Origin: Prostheceraeus crozeri
Taxonomy: Eukaryota > Platyhelminthes > Polycladida > Euryleptidae
Length of the DNA stretch: 64,000 nucleotides
NCBI GenBank assembly: GCA_907163375.1
Contig: CAJQUW010008712.1
Span: 124,001 to 188,000 of the forward strand
Direction: 5' to 3'
Part shown: one piece after another, positions 21,386-31,039 of the stretch
Numbering within the stretch: position 1 is the first letter of the stretch
How the letters are laid out: every line of letters starts with the position of its first letter
Translations under genes and position numbers: made by a program
Notes under the pieces: generated by a model
What the model saw: the letters and a program-made list of their open reading frames with translations, nothing else
Told to the model about the DNA's origin: nothing
Databases searched by the model: none

Positions 21386-22759
21386 ACCTACAATGCATGT
21401 ACGGAGACAAATAAAATAAAGTTATTCTGTCTAAATAATTTCATTTTTAAAGGGAAATGATAATAGCCAAGAATCTTGACAAAATACACAGCCGAGAGCT
21501 ACTGATGTTTTCTTCCTAGATTCGCACACGAACTTTTTATTATTTTCAATTTGTAGATTGTCATCCAACATTAAAGCGACAATTCTTAATAATCCGGGAA
21601 CTACCAACATTTTCTCCCTAAATTCAAGCATAAAAGGTTTATGGAAGTGTAGCTCTTGAATCGCTGAACCCGAAAATCAAATTTTTAAGTGTCACAACCA
21701 GTCCCGTTCGGTCAGGGGTCAAGTTAAAAAATGCAAAAGTCACATGTCTTACTAAATTCAAGCACAAGCATAAAAATTGTATTTAAGTCATCCTTGCATG
21801 CTACATAATCGCGATCTTTACCTAAGAATTTCAGATTTCTGTCCTTAATGCATTTAAGAACGATCTTTTGTCTGTCTGTCTGTCTGTCGACAGATTTTCC
21901 CTAGCAACGGTCCTTAGCAACGACTAAAATGCGTGTATATTCGTTTCTTTTGAAGCTAGCTTCACAAAACTTTATGCAAATATTGTGGAATATGTGCTGT
22001 AGTAGTTAGTAGTTATTTATATGTTAGTAGCCTAGTAGTTTGGAATATGTGACATAGACATCGACACTCAAAGTTGACAATTTTATTTCCAAAATTGGGA
22101 AAATCGCAAACTTTGAAGTTTGATATCCCAGAAGGCGCACCTCAAACTTCAATGAAAATTTTATATCATCATTAATACATGTAAGCCAGATTAGTGACAA
22201 ATGATTGGCATGTGTTTTAGTTCCTTTGGAAGATGGGGACAAAAAAACGACATTTTTCAAAATTTTGCTTTTTATATGCTATTTATAGATCAATAATCCA
22301 CGAATGATCATTCTAAGCGCCTATTTCATGCCTGTTCTGCTACATTGGATGAAAATATATTATTTCACACCAATTGGCTCCTTCGTGATTCGATCTTCTG
22401 GATTACATTGTGTTTCAGAATCGTAGAACATAACTGTTCATTTTCCTTTAATTGTAGGCTTACATGACCTACAGCGACTCCGTTTACTTGCATGCCTTTT
22501 GTTCTCAAAGAACGACGACGGACTTCTAATTGAATAATGTATCAGATCAGAGATAATTCCATGGGAGTCATACACCTCTGTGACTGTCTCAACTTAGCAG
22601 CTCAATTCTCATTTTGACAAAATAAACTGTTTTTCGTTCCAGATCTTCTGCAGCGGAATCATGTCAATGACTCACTTTCTGATGACTTCCACTTGATTAA
22701 ACGATGACTGTCACAGTTCAGACTATTGAAATGGATGAAATTGAAAGTATAAGATGGTA
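21386..22759. other. no gene recognised; short (TCTG)n
   Basis: A (TCTG)n tract at about 21869-21888 is followed by CTAGCAACGGTCCTTAGCAA. Small open frames at 21431-21631 and 22024-22260 (minus) show no recognised domain. Confidence 0.45.
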
Positions 22760-23710
22760 CACTGTAAATCGCTCAATACCAATCACATACGAAGGATGCA
22801 TGCCAAAATATTTTTTTGGTATATTTCTGTACATAGTTGCATGCTTTCGTATGTTACGTGTATTTCAAGTGTGGTATGCTTTACACACTAAAGCCATACC
22901 ACCACAATGTTAAAAGAAAGCATCAATGATTTCTAATATATGTTGATTTAAGGCCTTTTGTCAATAAAGATCACACTAATGTTACTACTGCTTTGTAAGT
23001 AGTGAGATAATGTCATTCAACAGTCAAACTTTCAAGACTGAATTCAATTTCAATACATGTAAGTCCAACAATTATGCACTATGCAAATTGAGCATCTTAT
23101 CAATCCGAAATAAAAATACATTAAAATTCATGAACGCAAAAATAGTTATGTTTGAGATATATAAGTTAACATGATTGCACGAAAACTATCGTTTGAATGA
23201 ATTGATGTTAATCAACTTGATTCATAAAGTAGAGCTAACTGAGTGTCCTGTTAATGTTGCTAGACAAGTAGCAACGACGACATACTCGAGGAGCATAAAA
23301 TTCATAATAAATCTAATCTAGTTAAATATCACACTATAAAAAATAAATATTCACGACTGGTACTACTGAAAAAAGTTATTTGACAATAGCATGTAATACA
23401 TATATTTTTTGCTGTGTGACTTAAAGTTATACATGCGAGAGACGTATGAATGAGGATGGATTTTCATCGGGTCTCGTATATAAAACATACCAACAACTCG
23501 TATTTCATTGCAAAACAGCCAATCACAGATAGAATAGCTCGTTTCTCTACATACCAATCAGATTCGAAAGTAAGTGACATTTCGTATGAAAAACATACTA
23601 GATCTCTGTGCGAGAAGCATGCGAGAATCTCGTATGAGATGCTAGTTTCAAATTGTATGTGATTTTGATATATGTTTGTATGTAATTTTCGTATCCTGCG
23701 ATTTACAGTG
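22760..23710. mobile_element. non-autonomous element with CACTGTAAATCGC ends
   Basis: Starts CACTGTAAATCGCTC at 22760; reversed right end is CACTGTAAATCGCAGG at 23710. Internal motifs such as CATACGA/CGTATG recur many times near both ends. About 951 bp, no coding content. No target duplication identified, so the assignment rests on the 13-bp termini. Confidence 0.5.
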
Positions 23711-24644
23711 TAGTTTACGAATATCATAGGCCTATAGGTGTATGAATATCATCACACAGGGTTGTGTACATTTCTACGTTGACAGGCGGATGTGTAATAT
23801 AAAAATCATCAATCACGTGAGCGAATTTAGGAAGAAAATGTCAGAAGCTTTCGAACTAACATTGCGAAGCCGTTTTCGTTTGTCATGAAATACCATGTCC
23901 ATGTTGCATTGTTTTCAATATCTATGTCAGTTCTAGTCTTCTGATAGTCTGAGAGTGTGAAATTTCTATGTTGGCAACATTTGAAGATTCGATTTTCCAA
24001 TGCATTGGATAGAACACGCACTGTGATTTATAAAAAAACTAGAAAATGAAGAAAACGCCGAAATTGTCCCATCCCGCCACGAGGCTTGAGTAAGCTTTGG
24101 AGTCATTGTAGAATCGGTGGATGAAGAAAACAGCAAGATAAAGGCTGCTTTGTATCTTTCGAGCCACCTTACGGCTGACTTATTTCTTCCAAGTGACCGA
24201 GTTTTGAATAATTTACTGTATACTTCCTCTCATTCTCTGATGTTTTTTAATTAAGGATCTCCCGGACGCTGAACAAATAGGGAACGAAAATTAAGTTCTC
24301 AGGCAATTTGAGAAGAATTTTCATTGGGTTGTGAAACTCTTTCATCAATATAACTCTCCGTTTCATCACCTCAAGAATACTTCATTTAATCTGGCTAAAA
24401 AAAAGGAAGGATGTGTGAATTATCATCTTCAATTGATACACATGCTTGAAATTCATAGTGGTTCTTTAAACGAAACTTTTGGTCTTAACGCATTTTCAAA
24501 CTTAGTCCCAAACAATTGATGGATTTGCAGCCTGGAAGATTGGCACTTTTGTAAACATTTTTTGTGACAACGTTTAATGAAAACATCGTTTTTAATATGA
24601 GTGCACTATTTTATGATTATGAATCTAAATCATATAATAATTTC
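23711..24644. other. no gene recognised
   Basis: Only short unrecognised open frames; no repeat identified. Confidence 0.45.
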
Positions 24645-25761
24645 GCTTTGTTTAAGTTAGTGAGACTAGAATGGACAACAACTGCTTGTTGAAGGAAATT
24701 TCACCTGCTCGGCCAGGCGCCAATGGCTAGATCTTCAGAAGAAACAAATTGCTGAAATGTGAACGTTGTAGAGAAAATTCAAAACAAGAAAATTAACCCG
24801 AATTAAGTTTTCGGCCATTCTCTTCAAGGATGTACATTCATGGCAGTGAACTAACAAAGAGAGATGAGAGATGGAATGATGTTAAGCGAATTCACATACA
24901 TTATGCACGTGTCTACAATCACGTCATGTGATTTACAAAGATCTACATTCAACCGGTGTCGTATACTCTACTCATTAATAGTTAAGCAATAGGATCATGC
25001 AATCTTAAAAGCCAAAAGTTAATAAGTTATCGAAAACTTAGAAAATAGAAATAGATGCAATAAAGATAACGAAAGCTAAAAATCGCATAATCCTTCTGGG
25101 TGCACAGTCTAGGCTTTTCTCTCTTGATCAGCAAAGCCTCCAATATCTACAGTTCTCTAAAGCTTTTGACTCGTTTGACAACTTCAAATGATCGTCGATC
25201 ACTTGGCGAAACGGAGCAGGACACTAAATGTCTGGCAATTGCTGACATTCCTGCCTTCTAACTGCGACTCCTGACTTTTCGCTTTCGTTGTATTTATTGC
25301 ATTTATTTCTTTTTTCTATGTTTTCGATAACTTATTAACTTTTGGCTTTTAAGATTGTATGATCTTATTGCTTAACTATTAATGAGTAGAGTATACGACA
25401 CCGGTTGAATGTAGATCTTTGTAAATCACATGACATGATTGGAGACACGTGCATAACGTATGTGAATTTGCTTAACATCATATCATATCTCATCTCTCTT
25501 TGTAAGTTCATTGCCATGTACATCCTTGAAGAGAATGGCCGAAAACGTTCGGGTGCATTGTTTTGTTTTGAATTTTCTCTATAAACTGATACCAGGGACA
25601 AGTTGCTTCTAATATTGAAATATGAACAGTTGTAGATTTATTGTTGGCTATTTCATCAAAATGCTTTATATGTAAAGAGAAATGATAATAGCCACAAATA
25701 TTTTCATTGCCCATGGCCGTTCTAGTCCTTTTTTATTGCAGAGTGTCGGATTTCTATGCAT
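24645..25761 (+). mobile_element. MITE, CATAGAAATCCGAC family, split copy
   Basis: Left remnant TTCGCTTTGTTTAAG..ACTAGAATGGACAACAACTG and right end GTGTCGGATTTCTATG match the elements at 14923-15581 and 60439-60825. The middle is interrupted by the foldback at 24771-25579. The left terminus is degraded. Confidence 0.7.
24771..25579. mobile_element. 809-bp foldback element with ~300-bp arms
   Basis: Ends GAGAAAATTCAAAACAA (left) and the same reversed on the right, with TA at both flanks (24769-24770, 25580-25581), suggesting a TA target. The arms (about 24771-25085 and 25285-25579) pair over most of their length: GGCCATTCTCTTCAAGGATG, GATCTACATTCAACCGGTGT, AAGCCAAAAGTTAATAAGTT all recur in reverse complement. 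Non-coding. Inserted in the MITE at 24645-25761. Confidence 0.85.
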
Positions 25762-26724
25762 GTGATGATCAGCTATTATACCTTGTACTAGAAGTGAATT
25801 TTCTTCAAATACTACCTATAAACTATCTTAACAGCACTTTTGCAAATCAATCATGTCAACTTCTTTTTGCGCCACAAAACAACTTGTCAATGCATTCAAA
25901 GATGTCAACATCATGATAGGGAATCGTTATGGGTATTCATAGCCAAAACTCGGTAAAATTTCGAATATTTCAAAATCACTTTGTGAAAATTGGTGAGTAA
26001 AACTTTGAAATTGCTATTTGATATGTTTAGCACGAAGATGAGCGAATTCATGAAAATGATTAGAACCCTGAGAGAGCTCACAGTTTAAATGTGAGGCTCT
26101 CTGGATGCCAGATTTTAACATGGTCAAATTCTTCAAGGATTATGACATCAGGGAAGTTACGTGTATGTTGCATTGCTGACAAGTATTGACAGCTTCAAAT
26201 TTCATTTTCTTCAATTTTCCATGTCTGCTTATTACATCTTAAAAGATTTAATAAAATGTTAGCAAATGTTAATCTTCTGTAGACTTATTCGTACTTTTCA
26301 TACGTGTCTTCATTATTGTATAACATTCATTCATTTTTCAAAATGATTTGAAGTCAATCTAATGCACAACATTTCACAATAAAAACGCACATTTAACAAT
26401 GAAAGCAAATGATTTTCATCAATACTTAATAGGACGAATTTTACATTATCAATCAAGCATTGCGTAACAGGCTTCTATCTTAACAGTCAAGAGGTTTTCT
26501 CAACAGATGATAGTGATGACACTTGTCATGAAAACAATTCTTCTTATGCAACATCGACATCTTGAATGCGATTATCTACTTCCTTTCTCAATGAATCTTT
26601 TCATTCCGAAGTAAAGTGGGTAGAGGTTCAGTCCATCGGCAGTATATGTGAGACCTTTTCAGGAGCCGATCATATCAGGGAATGCTCCTCAAACATTAGC
26701 TTCAAAAATGCAGTTGTTGCAGAT
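25762..26724. other. no gene recognised
   Basis: AT-rich, no recognisable feature. Confidence 0.45.
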
Positions 26725-26945
26725 TTCTGCGCAGTGGCATTGTGGTAAAGTGTTAGCTCTGCGTCCGGTAGATCTTGATTCAAACCTTAGTCGGATCAAA
26801 CCTAAGACAAGAGGTACACTCTGCATGCTTGCTAAACATTCAGCATAAAAGAATGAGGGTGGGATAAATGACAACTCGGCCACATGGAACAAAGGCTTCT
26901 CGCCTAATGTGCTTCCGAGTATGAATAAGGTTCATTTATTTATTT
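26725..26945 (+). mobile_element. tRNA-derived SINE, family C
   Basis: GTGGCATTGTGGTAAAGTGT (A-box-like), GATCTTGATTCAAACCTTAG (B-box-like), a body with CTTCTCGCCTAATGTGCTTC, and a TTTATTTATTTA tail. Single copy in this window. Confidence 0.65.
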
Positions 26946-27054
26946 ACTTTATGTTTTCTGCAAGGACAAGAAAGGTCTATCGAATAATATTGGTCAGGAA
27001 TCCAATGCTAATGGCAACTATTAAGTCAATAAAGGACATCCTTGTAGTCCGGCA

Positions 27055-27711
27055 GCCAGAACGATTTCTCGAGGAAACGAGACCGAAAATGAGACTTTCA
27101 TGGAATGATGTACACCCTATGCCTAATACGAATCTGCGCTTCTGCCGAATTCTAGCCTGTTCCTTATCTTGTCAGACAGAATCAAAGAAAAACAGGTGTT
27201 AATCCAATGTCAACGCAGATTGCAGTTTTTGGCTAAAATGAAATTTTCCATGTTTTTTCTTATTAACAGAAAGGTACTAAGTCTAGAGCCATAATTTTCG
27301 GCATGATGTGTCTTCAGGTTTTTCCGGTCATGCATATGTAATATTAGCATGCTTCTGATCGGCGATGTATAGGAGAATGTGGATGAAGTGTGCCAGCATG
27401 TTAATGTTTACCGACAGCAGGAGGCTTGCCAAATCTAAAAGTGTCAAGTTCCACAGATAAATTATCATGAACATGATAGGAAATGACCTGAAGACATATC
27501 ATGCCGGAAATTATGGCTCAGTATTTAGTACTTTTCAGTTAATGAAAAAATTTCAATTTTGCCAAAAAATGTGATCTGCATCCCATTGGATTAATTATTA
27601 TGTGTTTTCCTTGATCCTGTCGGCAAACGTGAGGATTCGTAGTGGCCATGGGATGTACATCATTCTGTTAAAGTCTCATTTTCCGCCTCGTTCCCTTCAG
27701 AAACTCGTTCT
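27055..27711. mobile_element. ~650-bp foldback element next to a channel exon
   Basis: The left arm from about 27055 to 27330 pairs with the right arm from about 27470 to 27711: GAAAATGAGACTTT, GGAATGATGTACA, TTAATCCAATG, AGCCATAATTTTCGGCATGA and TGTCTTCAGGT all recur reversed, with small indels. Non-coding. In the channel's direction of transcription it lies just downstream of the exon donor at 27885. Confidence 0.85.
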
Positions 27712-27885
27712 CACATCCGAACTATACTGCATTGATGTTTGGTGGACCCATTGAAAAACAGTTACTGTTATACATGTATGTCGAAATGTTATATTGTTAC
27801 TGGTATACGTCGAATATGCACACTTCCCATAACATAAGATACATAAATCAACATCCTTCTAAACTACTGCATCAGGCTGCCTCAC

Positions 27886-28074
27886 CTGAACATCAAAAGG
27901 GAAATGATTGAGTTCGAGATTTTCGAGGAATATGCCTGAGACTCGTCGCTTCTCGCAAAGGAATGCATGACCGAATTCGTTGAATGTTATCATCTGGTAA
28001 ACGTGTTCTTTTGCTTCTCCAACGGTGTTCTCGATGTAAAGTTTTGGCGTCCATGACATTGCCCAGTCATATTC
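27886..28074 (-). CDS. pLGIC ligand-binding domain exon with FPFDVQ motif
   Basis: This 189-bp exon (63 codons, phase 0 at both ends) continues the extracellular domain of the same channel. It starts EYDWAMSWTPKLYIENTVGE, containing the conserved W-x-P-x-L...N signature, and ends GIFLENLELNHFPFDVQ, the strand and turn that precede the second cysteine in classical Cys-loop receptors. The acceptor is TTACAG|GAA and the donor CAG|GTGAGG. In classical receptors a Cys lies seven residues before the F of FP-D-Q; here that residue is Glu, so the disulphide cannot form as in nicotinic or GABA receptors. This resembles prokaryotic GLIC-type and some invertebrate Cys-less channels. The membrane-spanning exons should follow at lower coordinates; none was recognised. 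A 650-bp foldback lies about 175 bases past the donor. Confidence 0.85.
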
Positions 28075-28922
28075 CTGTAAATGCCAAGAATTGCCTGAAA
28101 CCTTTGGTGCGGTTAACAAGAGATATACAAACATAATACAAGATGCACAATCAAAGTCACCGATCCCCGAGGGGAATCCGAAAGTTCGCTTTCAAAAGTA
28201 CTAAATCTTCAATGAAGATAGCATTCGCGAGAAGAAGAAATGTTCTCGGTTGCGATTACGAGTTTCAAATGTCAACAGATCAAAACATGAAATGTTAGAA
28301 GTAGAGAATTTTCGTTCTCTTAGGTTGTTATCGTAGTAATCCGACTTTTCGCTTGTGTTATCGATAGTAGGACAAGAATAGAAGCATTTGGATGTGTTGT
28401 TCTACGTCAATGCTGAGTCGCCTACATGTTTGTGACAGTGATATTCATACAAATTGCAACCCAAATTTTATCAAATTTCGCTCATAGGGCCTTCAAAAAG
28501 CACTCTTTGATATTCTTTCAATTTCTTGCAGATATTTGATATTCTTGCAATTTCTTGCATTTCTTTGGTATTCTTGCATTATCACTTATAGACGATTGTC
28601 AAATTTCGTGTTTAGTCATAGTGAACATGAAGTCATAATCATCCACGAACGCATCTGTGGTATTATTATGTGAGTAATAGTAATAGCTAACTAACACTAC
28701 TCAATAATATATTTGTAAGTAATACTGTTAGTTAAAGGCTATAAATCGACAGATTATCATGCTAATAATGAATAGGAGAGAAAGAAGCTACTCTTCCTTT
28801 CATACTTCGTCTTCTTCCGTAAGGCCTTTCGCCGATTCTTATCAAACGGAAACGTCGGAATGCATTTGATGCATGAATACTGCAATTAAGAAAGTCACAA
28901 AATCACAAAATCAATAAGTAAA
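28075..28922. other. intron sequence, no element recognised
   Basis: Contains a small imperfect tandem of CTTGCAATTTCTTGCATTTC near 28503-28580. No other feature. Confidence 0.5.
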
Positions 28923-29185
28923 TCAATTCCACGGTAAGATGAGCGTTGCTACGGTGTCTTTCTGCACACAAAGAATTGGTCGGAGTGCTAGTATGATTGT
29001 AGCCTCGAGATACGGCAGTAGCTGTTGATGACGCGCTCGAACGACACAATCGAAGTAGGCGATCTTCTGCCTTGCCCGATTGAACGACCGACATGACGCC
29101 GCGTATCTGGTGACCGCGCTGGCTGTCTTTCTCGTTGATCTAGGCCTTGTCGTGCATCCCGTCATCACCCAAGCCGGAAGATTCT
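28923..29185 (-). pseudogene. Penelope-like element, C-terminal fragment
   Basis: Minus-strand frame: LPAWVMTGCTTRPRSTRKTA, SAVTRYAASC, FDCVVRARHQQLLPYLEATI, LRPILCVQKDTVATLILPWN, then a stop. This is the end of a Penelope-type ORF, the tail of the GIY-YIG endonuclease region (family: 'HLP.WL', 'S.I..HL....C', 'F.ii..A....L..LEA..I....P.LC.QK', 'L.L.W'). Its G+C content is visibly higher than its surroundings. The GIY-YIG catalytic start is missing here but present in the head-to-head copy at 29200-29480. Confidence 0.8.
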
Positions 29186-29199
29186 CGTCGCTTCTGTGC

Positions 29200-29480
29200 A
29201 TTGAACCGACGTTCATTTACCTCACACGGAGAATTCCCTCGCGCTCTCTCAAGGACCCGTTGCCCCTCTCATGTGCGTCCAACCTTGTTTACAGTTTCAT
29301 TTGTAGCTGCGGAGGCGATTGCATCGGACGTACTGAGAGGTGGCTATCCAAGAGAATCGACGAGCACATGCCGGCTTGGGTGATGACGCGGTGCATGAAG
29401 AGGCCTAAATCGACGAGAGAGCCAGCCAGCGCGGTCACCAGACACACGGCGCCATGTCGGTCGTTTTTCTCTCCTATTCA
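29200..29480 (+). pseudogene. Penelope-like element, GIY-YIG endonuclease fragment
   Basis: Plus-strand frame, about 29215-29465: SRSLKDPLPLSCASNLVYSF, ICSCGGDCIGRTERWLSKRI, DEHMPAWVMTRCMKRPKSTR. This matches the Penelope linker and GIY-YIG core (family 'nvVYkf.C.CG..YiGrT...L..Ri.EH'); the second half of the signature reads CIGRT. It breaks off near 29465 after the segment shared with 28923-29185. The reverse transcriptase is absent. Both fragments share about 105 bp as inverted repeats (29082-29185 and 29360-29463). Confidence 0.85.
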
Positions 29481-30342
29481 TTATTAATTTGACTCCGGCC
29501 CACAATTGCTTTAATCGACTAAAGATCGTCATGCCTCACAACATATCTGGTGCATTTATTCATTATTGTCTCCACGATATATAACTAAGACAGTAGCTGA
29601 CAGCATGTCACTTCAAAAATCTCTATCTTAGTCGGATTCGGCGCCGTTCGATAAACTATCCAAATGCAATCAAATATACTCTCAGTACTGCCTTAAAAGG
29701 ATTCCAAGCGATAACTGATAAAAATTAAAGCCTGTCGTTTATCAAAGTCATCTACCATCAATTTTCAACTGATACTGGAAACAAAAAATTTTTGAAAAAA
29801 AGTTGGATTCAAACTTTGAATTTCCATTTACAAGAGGAAGATGACTGCGTTGCTAGAAACTGACGCCACCATTGGAAGCATACAGCAATTGTGTTGTACT
29901 GCAGTTTTGGGAGACATATTGTGAACATCATTTTGTGACCTGGACAGTCTGTTTGTTTACCTGGAACAATAACATTGGCTGTCATGACGTTTATATTATC
30001 ATAACGAGGAAATTTGTCAAGCTACTGCTTAAGAGCAATGTCATATTTCTGCCTGATGTTGGAGAATTCTGCCCGGAAAGTGAGTTCATAAATATACAAA
30101 CATCAAATCTCATTTTGAGTTTTTGAATGTTTGTTAGATCACTACGTTATTGAGTGTAGCACATGGATCTACATCAACAAATGAAATTTTGAGATGTTTG
30201 ACTCTCCGTAACTCATAAGACGACTGGAATCGCAACTGAAAAATTTTCATTTTACTGATATTGGATAGAAATCTACACATCAACATTAATAGCAAGCTGT
30301 AAATACAATAATTAAATATTGAGTTGCATCATCAGATGAAAA
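29481..30342. other. no gene recognised
   Basis: An 84-codon open frame (29872-30126, plus) has no recognised signature. The last 40 bases belong to the target repeat into which the mariner jumped. Confidence 0.45.
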
Positions 30343-30534
30343 TACGAGGGGCGTACCAAAAGTTCGTGACGTTTGATTACTGTGGTTTTAATTCGACCTT
30401 TTTCTTTGATCATTGATCGTTGTCATGTCGTATCAATCATGTGCATTGCCTGTGAGGTATTATCAGTTGATCGGTTGCCTATAGAGATACTAACTGAAGC
30501 CGGTAACTAGTAAAGCAATTTTACTTTTGTCAGC

Positions 30535-31030
30535 ATGACGGACTTCACAAATCGTAACTGGAGATCTTGTCTGCTCTTTCTGTCCAAGGAACGGGAAACA
30601 CCAACCCGATCGTGTGAGCGTCTAAAAACAGTCTTCGAGACAATGCTCCTGCAAGAGCGACCATCAAACAAATGTTCCCAGAAGGACCGAAGTCATTGGA
30701 AGACGGTGAGCACTGTTGTCATCCATCCAGTCAAGCCAGCGAAGAAAATGAAGATTTGGCTTGGCAGCTGATCCAGTCTGACAGACGCCTAACATTTGAT
30801 GAACTGGAGTAAAAGTCTGGCCTGCTGTCGCGTGGGACTCATGAGGGCATCTTCCATGACCGCATTGAGTTGTCCAAGGTTTCGACTCGTTGGTTGCCAC
30901 GGCTGCTGACTGCAGAAGAGAAAGGCACCTCGGGTCACCAACTCCTCTGTTGTGTGTGCTTGGTCTTCTGGAAGACCATGACGAAGGGTTTTGTAGGAGA
31001 TTCATCACGGTTGATGGAACTCCGCTGCCA
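30535..31030 (+). pseudogene. mariner transposase, N-terminal part
   Basis: Starts MTDFTNRNWRSCLLFLSKER, equivalent to the DNA-binding start of mariner transposases. After a frameshift, 30740-30810 reads EENEDLAWQLIQSDRRLTFD; 30868-30940 reads KVSTRWLPRLLTAEEKG (the linker 'KvsaRWvPrlLt..qk'); and about 30990-31015 reads RRFITVDGT, where an active element has 'TvDEtW' with the first catalytic Asp. Stops and frameshifts, plus the LINE insertion just after this point, show it is dead. Confidence 0.88.
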
Positions 31031-31039
31031 AACTGCATG

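Noticed and set aside
1..27885. Transmembrane exons of the channel on the minus strand
   Set aside because: I looked for the usual M1-M3 patterns and found none I could support; they may be very short here or lie outside the window.
29344..29532. Minus-strand open frame over the GIY-YIG fragment
   Set aside because: Shadow of the plus-strand Penelope frame; carries no family motif.
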